Assembly (NCBI GenBank): GCA_946811695.1
Contig: OX328132.1
Coordinates: 120,894,685-120,958,684 of the forward strand
Source: Gonocerus acuteangulatus
Taxonomy: Eukaryota; Arthropoda; Insecta; Hemiptera; Coreidae
Length of the DNA stretch: 64,000 nt
Direction: 5' to 3'
The position numbers and the translations under genes are program-made. Within the stretch, counting starts at the first letter, position 1. Each line of letters opens with the position of its first letter. Of the stretch, positions 41,649 to 55,362 are shown piece by piece. Under the pieces are notes generated by a model that was not told the DNA's origin, searched no databases, and saw nothing but the letters and a program-made list of their open reading frames with translations.

Positions 41649-43085
41649 GTACTTTATTATAGATTAATCAGTTTATTTCAATTAAAAATATGTTTTTCCT
41701 TTATTTTAGAGTACGGTTATTTATATTTCTTTAATAATGTTTAGTAAGAATCTGTTTCTCTCGCTAAAACAATGCTCCTTTTAGTGACGCTATAACCCAT
41801 GTGCTTCAACAAATGGTTGAGATTGTTTCAAAGCGAGTAATGTTAAATCCACTATAATCATTGTAATCGGGTTTTATTAATTCTTTTCATACATTCCTTT
41901 ATGTTCTTTTGATGTTTTATCACATTTGTGTAAAACATAATCGGACAAACTTTTTGTTTTTCAAGAAACCTTCTATCATTCATTTTTCTACTTTACTTAA
42001 TAAGGTACAATGTTTCTAAAAAGTATTGAATATGATTACTACAATACCTAATCCAATTGTGCTAAATAAATTGTTCATATGGCATAACTATTTAAATGTA
42101 ATTAATATGTTCTCAATTATACTATTAATACTCATTAATAGATGTTTGGTAATTACTAATACTTCACTTAACATTTCTTTTAATACTCAAAATCAGGTAT
42201 GTGTTAATGTCTTATTGTTTTTGTTTTGTTTTTAATATTTTTATATTAGAAAAATACTTTACTTTCCACAAATATATCACATTTAAACTGATAACAAAGT
42301 GCCAGTTCTTAATTAAGCTTATTATTGCTTTACAGAGTCCAGTAAGTATTATAATATTATATATTTGTACTAAACTATATAATTAGGAGTCCCATTTCAT
42401 TCAAATTATTCATACAAATTTGAAACATTCTTTATTTTAATCCAATTCATGTTTTTGTTGGGTTGAAAGGTTATTATTAATCTTCCATTTTTACCAGATA
42501 TATTACAATAACCAACTCCAGTAGCCATTTATTTAATCAAAACTAGACAAAAGATTTAACAAATACATCACAGTTCTATTGATAATAATGATTCAGTTTA
42601 TATTAATGTAATTATTACAAGATAATGTTATGCATTTTCCAGTTGTACTACAAAAAAAAAAAAAAAAAGCTTGCTTGGGTCCAGTAAGTATTACAATATA
42701 ATTAATGTCTTCAGAATTGTGTTTTTAGGGATTTCATTTCATTTGATATATTTATGAAAATTAGAAAAATGCTATATTTTTACCCAAAACATTCTTTTTG
42801 GTTGATAATAAAGTCTGCTATGCTTCACTTTTATGGCATTTATTACAAAACTCAAGGCTCATATATCATTTAGAAGATTTATGAAAATTAGCACTTTTAA
42901 TACTTTTTTTTCACCAAATACATAACATTTTGGTCTTTACTAAAGGCCTGCTGTAAATTAACATCTATTCCACTTTTTTTTTAAAGATTTATAATTTATC
43001 GGTGCCTTTATTAAACTAATATATAATTATTAAATGTACAGCTGGTGTTATATATATTTATTTAACATATTTTTTTTTAATTTAG
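41649..43085 (+). other. Putative intron with diverged satellite units and micro-exon-like sites
   Basis: From about 42270 the sequence is made of diverged relatives of the 133-bp satellite found at 46-55 kb. Splice-like pairs occur at TTGCTTTACAG|AGTCCA|GTAAGT (42336-42341) and TTTTCCAG|...GGGTCCA|GTAAGT (42643-42683), the latter containing an A16 run. The shared CCAGTAAGTATTA shows the two are duplicates. Confidence 0.4.
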
Positions 43086-43194
43086 GTATCTGTGTTAGTA
43101 GTGGCCACGCCTAGTGTGTTCTGAGCAAGCATTAAAGGAGGTTTTCTTCATACCTGCTTGTCAGTTTGAAGACTGCGGAGTCAAGGTTACAGGA
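43086..43194 (+). other. Exon-like cassette, unit 1
   Basis: TTTTTTTTAATTTAG|GTATCTG opens and GGTTACAGGA|GTAAGT closes a 109-base segment richer in GC than its flanks. All frames but one contain several stops, so it is probably non-coding. It aligns with later units through GCCACGCC, AAAGGAG and CTTGTCAGTTT. Confidence 0.5.
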
Positions 43195-43229
43195 GTAAGT
43201 TTTTATAATTAGTTTCAAATTTAGATTGA

Positions 43230-43385
43230 TTATAACATTTCGAAAAGTTCATTAGTTCTTTCAGGAACTGTCAGTGATCAAGAGGTTTTTCACAATATGA
43301 AACCCATATAGTGTTTTATTAAACTATCCTGGCTGTGAGCAGCCGTTAAAATATTGTATAAATCCTATGAGGTAAAACATTTAAA
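43230..43385 (+). ncRNA. Intronic conserved hairpin region, unit 1
   Basis: Contains GGCTG-TGAG-CAGCC (about 43332-43345), a perfect five-pair hairpin, followed by TATGAGGTAAAACATTT. The matching region of units 2-4 (for example CTGGCCTGTCTGCGGGCAG, then GTGAGGTAAAACA) keeps a paired form with changed bases. The AAACA end recalls the ACA box of H/ACA snoRNAs, but a full two-hairpin fold was not established. Confidence 0.3.
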
Positions 43386-43493
43386 TGGTTTTAATTGGAT
43401 TATGAAAATTTGGATAATGCTTTCCCATTACAATATTAATTATAAAAACAAAGCATGATTGAGTTCAGTAATTGATATAATAATAAATAATAT

Positions 43494-43601
<108 letters not shown>

Positions 43602-45441
43602 GATTAAAGTCTTCTATTATAATTTGTTTAACGCTTTAAAAATTGAATAGTGTATTCACTAATTTTATAGGATTATCAATTATTAATTTTTAAGTTAGGA
43701 GATATTAGATTCATATTTTATTTTTTTATGTTGGTATCCATGTAAAGAGAGCCAACGCCCAAAGTCTTCTAGGAACGCCTAGGATTATCGTTCCTAAGAG
43801 TTCAGGACGAATATTTTGATTGAATTTAAGTTTTTAAAAACGTTTCTTAGGTGTGTCTGAAGCTACTTGTGGCCAAGAAGTTTTTTTTTGAGAGAGTTTA
43901 AAAACCCATATAATATTTTATTTAGTACATTGCAGTAATAACTGGCTTGACGGTGGGCAGAAATTGAAACACATACATCTTGTGAGGTAAAAAAATTCTA
44001 TAAATGAACTAATGAAATTACAATTATGCTTAGCTATTACAATATTAATTAGTCATTGAAATGCTGTTTAGATCTTGTGATTTATATAATTTGTTCAAAT
44101 GAGATAGTGAAAACTTGGATAATGCTTTGAAATTACAATATTAATTATAAAAACAAAGCTTGATTGAGTTCAGTAATTGATATAATAATAAATAATATTA
44201 TAATTTTTTTTAACGCTTTAAAAATTAAATAGTGTATTCACTAATTTTATAGGATTAGCAATTATTAATTTTTAAGTTAGGAGATATTAGATTCATATTT
44301 TATTTTTTTATGTTGGTATCCATGTAAAGAGAGCCAACGCCCAAAGTATACTAGGAACGCCTAGGATTATCGTTTCTAAGAGTTCAGGACGAGTATTTTG
44401 ATTGAATATAAGTTTTTTTAAAACGTTTCTTAGGTGTATCTGAAGCTACTTGTGGCCAAGAAGTTTTTTGAGAGTTTAAAAACCCATAAAATATTTTATT
44501 TAGTACATTGCACTAATAACTGGCCTGTCTGCGGGCAGGAATTGAAACACATACATCTTGTGAGGTAAAACAATTCTATAAATGAAATTACAATTATGCT
44601 TAGCTATTACAATATTAATTAGTCATTGAAATGCTGTTTAAATCCTGTGATTTATATAATTTTTTCAAATGGGATAATGACAATTTGGATACTGCTGTGA
44701 TATCACAATATTAATTATAAAAAAAAAAGCTTGATTGAGTTCAGTAATTGATATAATAATACATTATATTATATATAAAATTATAATTTTTTAAGGCTTT
44801 AAAAATTTAATAGTGTTTTCACTAATCTCATAGGATTAGCAATTATTAATTTTTAAGGTAGATATTAAATGCATATTCTATATTTTGTTTCCAATGTTGG
44901 TAACCATGTAAGGAGAGCCAACGCCCAAAGTCTCCAAAGGAACGCCTGATGGAGTTGCATTTTATACCTGAGTGTCAGTCTTAATCCTCTGGAGTACATT
45001 TCTAAGAGTTCAGGAAGGGTATTTTGATTGAATATAAGTTTTAAAGGAAGTTTCCTAGGTGTGACTGAAGCTGCTTGTGGCCAAGAAGTTTTTTTTTGAG
45101 AGTTTAAGAAACCATATAATATTTTATTTAGTACATTGCAATAACTGGCCTGTCTGCGGGCAGACATTGAAAGACTTGTATACATCTTGTGAGGTAAAAC
45201 ATTTCCATAAATGAACTAATTAAATTAGAAATATGTTTTTTCTTTTGGGTGGAAGAAGAAAATAGTTTCATTTTTAGCATATAATAAAACAATTTTAATT
45301 AGGCCTTTTGTTGTGCTATTAATAAATAAATTATAAAAACGTATCATGATTGAGTTCAGTAATTTATATAACTCATATAATTGGTAATTATTAAATCTAA
45401 AAGTAGATAGTACATGCATATTTAATATATATTGTTTGCAG

Positions 45442-45633
45442 GTAGCTGTCTGAGTAAGGAGAGCCAACGCCCATAGATTTCTGTGAACACCTGAAGGAGT
45501 TCCAGCTCATATTTGCCAATCAGTTTCTTGTCTGAGGAGTTACAGCTCATATTTGCCAATCAGTTTCTTGTCTGAGGAGTTACAGCTCATATTTGCCAAT
45601 CAGTTTCTTGTCCGAGGAGTTACAGCTTTAAGT
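45442..45633 (+). other. Exon-like cassette, unit 5, with internal 40-bp triplication
   Basis: The acceptor TATTGTTTGCAG precedes GTAGCTGTC, and the donor GCTTTAAGT|GTAAGT is at 45634. Inside, GAGGAGTTACAGCTCATATT plus TGCCAATCAGTTTCTTGTCT repeats about three times (45509-45628), so this exon has lengthened by tandem copying. Multiple stops in all frames; probably non-coding. Confidence 0.5.
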
Positions 45634-45809
45634 GTAAGTATTTAGAAACAGTATTTTTATTTTCTATAAGCTCTTTGAGAAGGTTTATTAGACATGTTTG
45701 AAAATATTAGTCAAAATGTTTTTTGAGAATTAAAGCAAAAATACATCATAGCTGTGGGCAGACATTGAAATACTGTTTACCCCTTGTGTCTTACAACATA
45801 TATATAGAT

Positions 45810-45811
<2 letters not shown>

Positions 45812-45860
<49 letters not shown>

Positions 45861-46128
45861 TGGATCTGCTACCGAGGCCATTAGCACACATCCAATCCAA
45901 TCTATTACAATTGTTTCATATAATGTTTTAACAAACATATACATATATGTGTGTTTTTTAGTATTAGTTCGGTTATAGACAAATGTCGGAACTAAAGTAA
46001 ACCTATGAACTAAATCTAAACAAATTTTTACACTTTTAGTTATATACAGAAGGCAGTTTCATTTGAAACATATATAGGAACTAACCTTACACCTAAACCT
46101 AAACCTTAACTTAAATAATTACACATCT
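45812..46128 (-). mobile_element. Retroposon insertion with 47-base poly(A) (as T run) and 14-bp target duplication
   Basis: ATATATATAGATAA flanks the insert exactly at 45798-45811 and 46129-46142. The insert starts with 47 T residues (45813-45859) and, read on the minus strand, ends GGCCTCGGTAGCAGATCCAC followed by the A tail. No ORF. It is a short LINE 3' end or a SINE. The exact duplication and long pure tail mark it as recent. Confidence 0.88.
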
Positions 46129-46142
46129 ATATATATAGATAA

Positions 46143-47520
46143 TCTCATGAAAATTAGAAAAACGCTTTAATTTGACAAAATAAATTATAAAACTAAGCTT
46201 GATTCAGTTCAGTAATTTATATATAATTAATTTCCTCAGAATTATTTCAATAGGATTCACATTTAAGGTAATACAATACTAAAAATTGTAATAAACCTCC
46301 ACTTTTATCTTATACATTGACAAACATAAGCTTAATTGACTTCAGCAATCAAAATATTATTGTTCTAAGACAATAATATAATAATATAAACAAAAGAAAT
46401 ATAATTAATCATCCCTGAATTAATTTATTAGAACTTCCAAGTCATTCAATAAATTAATAGAGTAGGAAAATGCTAGACTTTTATCCAATGCTTTATGAAA
46501 GTAAAGCTTTATTCGTTATGGAATTAAGATATGAGAAATCTCATTTCATGTAATACATTAATAATAATTAGAGAAAAAGCTGACCTTTTACCCAATTTCA
46601 TATTAACATTTAAACTTAATTAAGTCACCAAATTGAAATATAATTAATCTTCTCTGAATTATGTTAGTAGGACTCCCAATTCAATCGATACATTAATGAA
46701 AATTAGAAAAATGCAAGAATTTTGTCCAATGCTTTGTATAATTTATGCTTAATTGAGTCACTAAATTGAAAAATAATTAATCATCCCTGAATTATGTTAT
46801 TAGAACTTCCAATACAATTGATACATTAATGAATATTAGAATAATGCTAGAAGTTTATCCAATGCTATATGAAAATGAGGCTTAATTAAGTCACCTTATT
46901 GAAATATAAAACATCTTTCCCGAATTATGTCATTCAATACATTAATAAAGATTAGGAAAATGCTAGACTTTTAACCAATGCATTATTAAAAGTAAGCTTA
47001 AGTGAGTTATGATATTGAAATGTAATTAATCTTCCCTGAATTATCCTATTAGGACTCACAATTCAATTGATCCATTAATGAAAATTAGGGAAATGCTAAA
47101 CGTTTATCCAGTACTTTATTGAAATGAAGCTTAATTGTATTATCAAATAGAAATTTAATTAATCTTCCCTGAATTATGATATGAGGAAACTCATTTCAAG
47201 TAATACATTAATAAAAATTATAAAAAAGAGCTGACCTTTTACCCAATTAGGAATCTAATTTCATGGAATACAATAATGAAAAATATAAAAAAAATTTCCA
47301 ATATTACAAAATTTGTTTATAAATTTTAAGCCTTTAAATTTGAGTCACCAAATGAAAATATAATTAATCTTCCCTGAATTATGTTATTTGGACTCCCAAT
47401 GCAATTGATACATTAATAAAAATTAGAATAATGCTAGAGGTTTTCAAATACTTTATTGAAATGAAGCTTAATTGAGTTATCAATTATAAATATAATTAAT
47501 CTTCCCTGAATTATGTTATT
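46143..47520. repeat. Diverged satellite units (133-bp family)
   Basis: Units of roughly 115-135 bases share AATATAATTAATCTTCCCTG, AATTATGTTATTAGGA, CAATACATTAATGAAAATTA and AATGCTAGACTTTTATCCAA with many substitutions. Confidence 0.85.
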
Positions 47521-49370
47521 AGAACTTCCAAGTCATTCAATACATTATTGAAGATTAGGAAAATGCTAGAGTTTTATCCTATGCTTTATAAAAATGAAGG
47601 TTTATAAAGTTATCAAATAGAAATATAATTAATCTTCCCTGAATTATGTTATTAGAACTTCCAAGTCATTCAATACATTATTGAAGATTAGGAAAATGCT
47701 AGACTTTTATCCCATGCTTTATAAAAATGAAGGTTTATTAAGTTATCAAATATAAATATAATTAATCTTCCTTGAATTATGTTATTAGAACTTCCAAGTC
47801 ATTCAATACATTATTGAAGATTAGGAAAATGCTAGAGTTTTATCCCATGCTTTATAAAAATGAAGGTTTATAAAGTTATCAAATAGAAATATAATTAATC
47901 TTCCCTGAATTATGTTATTAGAACTTCCAAGTCATTCAATACATTATTGAAGATTAGGAAAATGCTAGAGTTTTATCCCGTGCTTTATAAAAATGAAGGT
48001 TTATAAAGTTATCAAATAGAAATATAATTAATCTTCCCTGAATTATGTTATTAGAACTTCCAAGTCATTCAATACATTATTGAAGATTAGGAAAATGCTA
48101 GACTTTTATCCCATGCTTTATAAAAATGAAGGTTTATTAAGTTATCAAATATAAATATAATTAATCTTCCTTGAATTATGTTATTAGAACTTCCAAGTCA
48201 TTCAATACATTATTGAAGATTAGGAAAATGCTAGAGTTTTATCCCATGCTTTATAAAAATGAAGGTTTATAAAGTTATCAAATAGAAATATAATTAATCT
48301 TCCCTGAATTATGTTATTAGAACTTCCAAGTCATTCAATACATTATTGAAGATTAGGAAAATGCTAGAGTTTTATCCCGTGCTTTATAAAAATGAAGGTT
48401 TATAAAGTTATCAAATAGAAATATAATTAATCTTCCCTGAATTATGTTATTAGAACTTCCAAGTCATTCAATACATTATTGAAGTTTAGGAAAATGCTAG
48501 AGTTTTATCCCGTGCTTTATAAAAATGAAGGTTTATTAAGTTATCTAATAGAAATATAATTAATCTTCCCTGAATTATGTTACTAGAACTTCCAAGTCAT
48601 TCAATACATTATTGAAGATTAGGAAAATGCTAGAGTTTTATCCCATGCTTTATAAAAATGAAGGTTTATTAAATTATCAAATAGAAATATAATCAATCTT
48701 CCCTGAATTATGCTTTTAGAACTTCCAAGTCATTCAATACATTTTTGAAGATTAGGAAAATGCTAGAGTTTTATCCCATGCTTTATAAAAATGAAGGTTT
48801 ATAAAGTTATCAAATAGAAATATAATGAATCTTCCCTGAATTATGCTTTTAGAACGTCCAAGTCATTCAATACATTATTGAAGATTAGGAAAATGCTAGA
48901 GTTTTATCCCATGCTTTATAAAAATGAAGGTTTATAAAGTTATCAAATAGAAATATAATTAATCTTCCCTGAATTATTTTATTAGAACTTCCAAGTCATT
49001 CAATACATTATTGAAGATTAGGAAAATGCTAGAGTTTTATCCCATGCTTTATAAAAATGAAGGTTTATTAAGTTATCAAATAGAAATATAATTAATCTTC
49101 CCTGAATTATGTTATTAGAACTTCCGAGTCATTCAATACATTATTGAAGATTAGGAAAATGCTAGAGTTTTATCCCATGCTTTATAAAAATGAAGGTTTA
49201 TTAAGTTATCTAATAGAAATATAATTAATCTTCCCTAAATTATTTTATTAGAACTTCCAAGTCATTCAATACATTATTGAAGATTAGGAAAATGCTAGAG
49301 TTTTATCCCATACTTTAAAAAAAAGAAGGTTTATTAAGTTATCAAATAAAAATATAATTAATCTTCCCTG
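47521..49370. repeat. Homogeneous 133-bp satellite, block A
   Basis: The unit containing AACTTCCAAGTCATTCAATA and GATTAGGAAAATGCTAGAGT repeats every 133 bases (47523, 47656, 47789 and on) at high identity. Confidence 0.97.
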
Positions 49371-50256
49371 AATTAAGATATGAGGAATCTCATTTCATGT
49401 AATACATTAATTATAATCATTATAAAAAAAGCTGACCTTTTACCCAATTTCATAATAACATTTAAACCTAATTAAGTCACCAAATTGAAATATAATTAAT
49501 TTACCCTGAATTAAGTTATTAGGAATCTTATATCATGTTAGACATTAAAGAAAATTATTAAAAACAACTGCACTAATATACAATTTGTTTATAAAATTTA
49601 GGCTTAATTGAGTCACTAAATTGAAATATAATTAATCTTCTCTGAATTATGTTATTAGGAATCCCAATGCAATTGATACATTAATAAAAATTTGAATAAT
49701 GCTAGAAGTTTATCCAATGCTTTATTGAAATGAAGCTTCATTGTGTTATCAAATAGAAATGTTACTAATCTTCCCTGAATTATGATATGAGGAATATTAT
49801 TTCATGTAATACATTAATAAAAATTATAAAAAAAAAAGCTGACGTTTTACCCAATTTCATAGTATCATTTAAAAATTAATTAATTGACCAAATTGAAAAA
49901 ATAAAAATTAGAAAAATGATGCACTTTTATCCAATACTTTATTAAAATGAAGCTTAAATGAGTTATCAAATTGATGTGTAATTAATCTTCCCTGAATTCT
50001 GCTTTTCTAAATCACATTTTATGTAATACATTAATGAAAATTATAAACAAAAGCTACTTACTATCCACTTTGTTTATAAATTTTAAGCTTAATTAAATCA
50101 CCAAATTGAAATATAATTCATCTTCCCTGAATTATGTTACTAGAACTCCACAGTCATTCAACACAGCAATGAAAATTGGAAAAATGCTAGACTTTTATCC
50201 AATGCTTTATAAAAATGAAGCTTTATTGAGTTAACAAATTGTAATATAATTAATCT
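49371..50256. repeat. Diverged-unit cassette, copy A
   Basis: A run of diverged units starting GAATTAAGATATGAGGAAT, nearly identical to 53189-54075 at an offset of 3818 bases. Confidence 0.95.
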
Positions 50257-53188
50257 TCCCTGAATTATGTTATTAGAACTTCCAAGTCATTCAATACATT
50301 ATTGAAGATTAGGAAAATGCTAGAGTTTTATCCCATGCTTTATAAAAATGAAGGTTTATAAAGTTATCAAATAGAAATATAATTAATCTTCCTTGAATTA
50401 TGTTATTAGAACTTCCAAGTCATTCAATACATTATTGAAGATTAGGAAAATGCTAGAGTTTTATCCCATGCTTTATAAAAATGAAGGTTTATAAAGTTAT
50501 CAAATAGAAATATAATTAATCTTCCCTGAATTATGTTATTAGAACTTCCAAGTCATTCAATACATTATTGAAGATTAGGAAAATGCTAGAGTTTTATCCC
50601 GTGCTTTATAAAAATGAAGGTTTATTAAGTTATCAATTATAAATATAATTAATCTTCCCTGAATTATGTTATTAGAACTTCCAAGTCATTCAATACATTA
50701 TTGAAGATTAGGAAAATGCTAGAGTTTTATCCCATGCTTTATAAAAATGAAGGTTTATTAAGTTATCAAATAGAAATATAATTAATCTTCCCTGAATTAT
50801 GCTTTTAGAACTTCCAAGTCATTCAATACATTATTGAAGATTAGGAAAATGCTAGAGTTTTATCCCATGCTTTATAAAAATGAAGGTTTATAAAGTTATC
50901 AAATAGAAATATAATTAATCTTCCCTGAATTATGCTTTTAGAACGTCCAAGTCATTCAATACATTATTGAAGATTAGGAAAATGCTAGAGTTTTATCCCA
51001 TGCTTTATAAAAATGAAGGTTTATAAAGTTATCAAATAGAAATATAATTAATCTTCCCTGAATTATGCTTTTAGAACTTCCAAGTCATTCAATACATTCT
51101 TGAAGATTAGGAAAATGCTAGAGTTTTATCCCGTGCTTTATAAAAATGAAGGTTTATTAAGTTATCAATTATAAATATAATTAATCTTCCCTGAATTATG
51201 TTATTAGAACTTCCAAGTCATTCAATACATTATTGAAGATTAGGAAAATGCTAGAGTTTTATCCCATGCTTTATAAAAATGAAGGTTTATTAAGTTATCA
51301 AATAGAAATATAATTAATCTTCCCTGAATTATGTTATTAGAACTTCCGAGTCATTCAATACATTATTGAAGATTAGGAAAATGCTAGAGTTTTATCCCAT
51401 GCTTTATAAAAATGAAGGTTTATTAAGTTATCTAATAGAAATATAATTAATCTTCCCTACATTATTTTATTAGAACTTCCAAGTCATTCAATACATTATT
51501 GAAGATTAGGAAAATGCTAGAGTTTTATCCCATACTTTAAAAAAAAGAAGGTTTATTAAGTTATCAAATATAGATATAATTAATCTTCCCTGAATTATGT
51601 TATTAGAACTTCCAGGTCATTCAATACATTATTGAAGATTAGGAAAATGCTAGACATTTATCCCATGCTTTATAAAAATGAAGGTTTATTAAGTTATCAA
51701 ATAGAAATATAATTAATCTTCCTTGAATTATGTTATTAGAACTTCCAAGTCATTCAATACATTATTGAAGATTAGGAAAATGCTAGAGTTTTATCCCATG
51801 CTTTATAAAAATGAAGGTTTATTAAGTTATCAAATATAAATATAATTAATCTTCCTTGAATTATGTTATTAGAACTTCCAAGTCATTCAATACATTATTG
51901 AAGATTAGGAAAATGCTAGAGTTTTATCCCATGCTTTATAAAAATGAAGGTTTATAAAGTTATCAAATAGAAATATAATTAATCTTCCCTGAATTATGTT
52001 ATTAGAACTTCCAAGTCATTCAATACATTATTGAAGATTAGGAAAATGCTAGACTTTTATCCCATGCTTTATAAAAATGAAGGTTTATTAAGTTATCAAA
52101 TATAAATATAATTAATCTTCCTTGAATTATGTTATTAGAACTTCCAAGTCATTCAATACATTATTGAAGATTAGGAAAATGCTAGAGTTTTATCCCATGC
52201 TTTATAAAAATGAAGGTTTATAAAGTTATCAAATAGAAATATAATTAATCTTCCCTGAATTATGTTATTAGAACTTCCAAGTCATTCAATACATTATTGA
52301 AGATTAGGAAAATGCTAGAGTTTTATCCCGTGCTTTATAAAAATGAAGGTTTATAAAGTTATCAAATAGAAATATAATTAATCTTCCCTGAATTATGTTA
52401 TTAGAACTTCCAAGTCATTTAATACATTATTGAAGTTTAGGAAAATGCTAGAGTTTTATCCCGTGCTTTATAAAAATGAAGGTTTATTAAGTTATCTAAT
52501 AGAAATATAATTAATCTTCCCTGAATTATGTTACTAGAACTTCCAAGTCATTCAATACATTATTGAAGATTAGGAAAATGCTAGAGTTTTATCCCATGCT
52601 TTATAAAAATGAAGGTTTATAAAGTTATCAAATAGAAATATAATGAATCTTCCCTGAATTATGCTTTTAGAACGTCCAAGTCATTCAATACATTATTGAA
52701 GATTAGGAAAATGCTAGAGTTTTATCCCATGCTTTATAAAAATGAAGGTTTATAAAGTTATCAAATAGAAATATAATTAATCTTCCCTGAATTATTTTAT
52801 TAGAACTTCCAAGTCATTCAATACATTATTGAAGATTAGGAAAATGCTAGAGTTTTATCCCATGCTTTATAAAAATGAAGGTTTATTAAGTTATCAAATA
52901 GAAATATAATTAATCTTCCCTGAATTATGTTATTAGAACTTCCGAGTCATTCAATACATTATTGAAGATTAGGAAAATGCTAGAGTTTTATCCCATGCTT
53001 TATAAAAATGAAGGTTTATTAAGTTATCTAATAGAAATATAATTAATCTTCCCTAAATTATTTTATTAGAACTTCCAAGTCATTCAATACATTATTGAAG
53101 ATTAGGAAAATGCTAGAGTTTTATCCCATACTTTAAAAAAAAGAAGGTTTATTAAGTTATCAAATAGAAATATAATTAATCTTCCCTG
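50257..53188. repeat. Homogeneous 133-bp satellite, block B
   Basis: Continuation of the 133-bp units. Part of it (about 51610-53188) parallels block A unit by unit, lacking one unit present at about 48680-48812. Confidence 0.95.
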
Positions 53189-54075
53189 AATTAAGATATG
53201 AGGAATCTCATTTCATGTAATACATTAATTATAATCATTATAAAAAAAGCTGACCTTTTACCCAATTTCATAATAACATTTAAACCTAATTAAGTCACCA
53301 AATTGAAATATAATTAATTTACCCTGAATTAAGTTATTAGGAATCTTATATCATGTTAGACATTAAAGAAAATTATTAAAAACAACTGCACTAATATCCA
53401 ATTTGTTTATAAAATTTAGGCTTAATTGAGTCACTAAATTGAAATATAATTAATCTTCTCTGAATTATGTTATTAGGAATCCCAATGCAATTGATACATT
53501 AATAAAAATTTGAATAATGCTAGAAGTTTATCCAATGCTTTATTGAAATGAAGCTTCATTGTGTTATCAAATAGAAATGTAACTAATCTTCCCTGAATTA
53601 TGATATGAGGAATATTATTTCATGTAATACATTAATAAAAATTATAAAAAAAAAGCTGACGTTTTACCCAATTTCATAGTATCATTTAAAACTTAATTAA
53701 GTGACCAAATTGAAAAAATAAAAATTAGAAAAATGATGCACTTTTATCCAATACTTTATTAAAATGAAGCTTAAATGAGTTATCAAATTGATGTGTAATT
53801 AATCTTCCCTGAATTTTGCTTTTTCTAAATCACATTTTATGTAATACATTAATGAAAATTATAAACAAAAGCTACTTACTATCCACTTTGTTTATAAATT
53901 TTAAGCTTAATTAAATCACCAAATTGAAATATAATTCATCTTCCCTGAATTATGTTACTAGAACTCCACAGTCATTCAACACAGCAATGAAAATTGGAAA
54001 AATGCTAGACTTTTATCCAATGCTTTATAAAAATGAAGCTTTATTGAGTTAACAAATTGTAATATAATTAATCTT
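53189..54075. repeat. Diverged-unit cassette, copy B
   Basis: Second copy of 49371-50256, with only scattered single-base differences. Confidence 0.95.
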
Positions 54076-54990
54076 TTTTGAATTATGTTATTAGGATCTT
54101 CAAGTCAATTGATACATTAATGACAATTAGAAAAATGCTAAAAGATTATCCAATGTTTTATTAAAATGAAGCTTAATTGAGTTAACAAATTGTAATGTCA
54201 TTAATCATCCCTGAATTATGTTATTATGACATCCAATTATATTTTTACATTAATGAAAATTAGAAAAATGCTGCACTTTTATCCATTACTTTATTATAAT
54301 GAAGCTTATTCGAGTTATCAAATTGAATTGTAATTAATCTTTCCTGAATTATGCTATAAAGTAACTTATTTAATGTAATACATAATGAAAAATATCAAAA
54401 TCAGCTCCATAGTACCCTATTTGTTTATAAAATGTAATCTTAATTAAGTTAACAAATTGAAATATAATTAATCTTCCCTGAATTATGTTATTAGGACTCC
54501 CAATTCAATCGATACATTAATGATAGTGAGAAAAGTGCTGGAAGTTTATCCAATACTTTATTAAAATGAAGCTTAATTGAGTTAACAAATTGTAATATCA
54601 GTAATCATTAATATCAGAATTTTGTTATTAGGACACCCATTTCAATTATTACATTAATGAAAATTAGAACAATGCTATAGCCCTACCAGAATGTGCGCAC
54701 GCGCTGAACACAGCCCAAGTGTGGGAATGCCTAGCTCACCTCCGGCCCCGCTTCTTCTCGTTCTTTTGTTTGCGGGCGGACTATAGACTTTTATCTGATG
54801 CACTGTTAAAATGAAGCTTAATGGAGTTGTCAAATTTAATTACAATTAATCTTCCCTGAATTATGCTATTAAGAATCTCATTTCATTTCATACATTAATG
54901 AAAATTATAAAAAAAAGCTCCTATATGACCCAATTTTTTAGGTCTCTCATTTCATAATACATTTTTTTAAATTATTTAAAAGTTCCAGTT
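54076..54990. repeat. Diverged satellite units, right flank
   Basis: Older units of the same family, interrupted at 54678-54786 by a GC-rich insert. Confidence 0.85.
54674..54786. mobile_element. GC-rich short insert in satellite, ends CTATAG
   Basis: Between AATGCTATAG and CTATAGACTTTTATC lies about 105 bases of GC-rich sequence (TGCGCACGCGCTG, CACCTCCGGCCCCGC). Uninterrupted units read AATGCTAGACTTTTATCC. CTATAGCCC and, inverted, CTATAGTCC sit at the two ends, so a TA-targeting MITE is possible. Confidence 0.55.
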
Positions 54991-54994
54991 TTTT

Positions 54995-55357
54995 TCATAA
55001 AAATCCTGAAGTCCTCTCCCTATCAAGTGCCACCCACCCACTCTCTCCACCAAGGCGACTCAAAAGACATTGGCCTAGAGATCTGCTGCAGTGATCAAGT
55101 GAAGTGTTAGCAATGGCTTTCTCTTTGTTCAAGTGCGACAATTTTCTGTGGCTCACCGATCTCTCTTCGACTCCAGCCACTGGTCGGAGCAGAAGGGAGC
55201 TTGTGTAGGCACCTTTCAACGTTATCTGAGCGACTTTCTGGCGTTAATCGAGGATGAAGTTGGAAGGCCTTGAGCACAGAACCTCCATATTGTATCATTC
55301 ATCATGTTACTAGATGTATTTATACACAGAATGTAATAATCAATAAAGAAATATAAA
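54995..55357 (+). mobile_element. 5'-truncated Jockey-like 3' end in the satellite
   Basis: The plus strand reads SPPRRLKRHWPRDLL and a stop (about 55045-55092), matching the C-terminal RRLKRQWPRDNLL of the Jockey element at 2862-7240. A 3' UTR with AATAAAG and a short A tail ends at about 55362, where satellite sequence (TTGAGTTAAATAATTGAAAT) resumes. A related but distinct Jockey subfamily. Confidence 0.75.
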
Positions 55358-55362
55358 AAAAA

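Noticed and set aside
46143..54990. Each 133-bp satellite unit as a C/D snoRNA
   Set aside because: A CTGA occurs in most units but the C-box position reads TTGAAGA or ATGAAAA and no terminal stem is kept.
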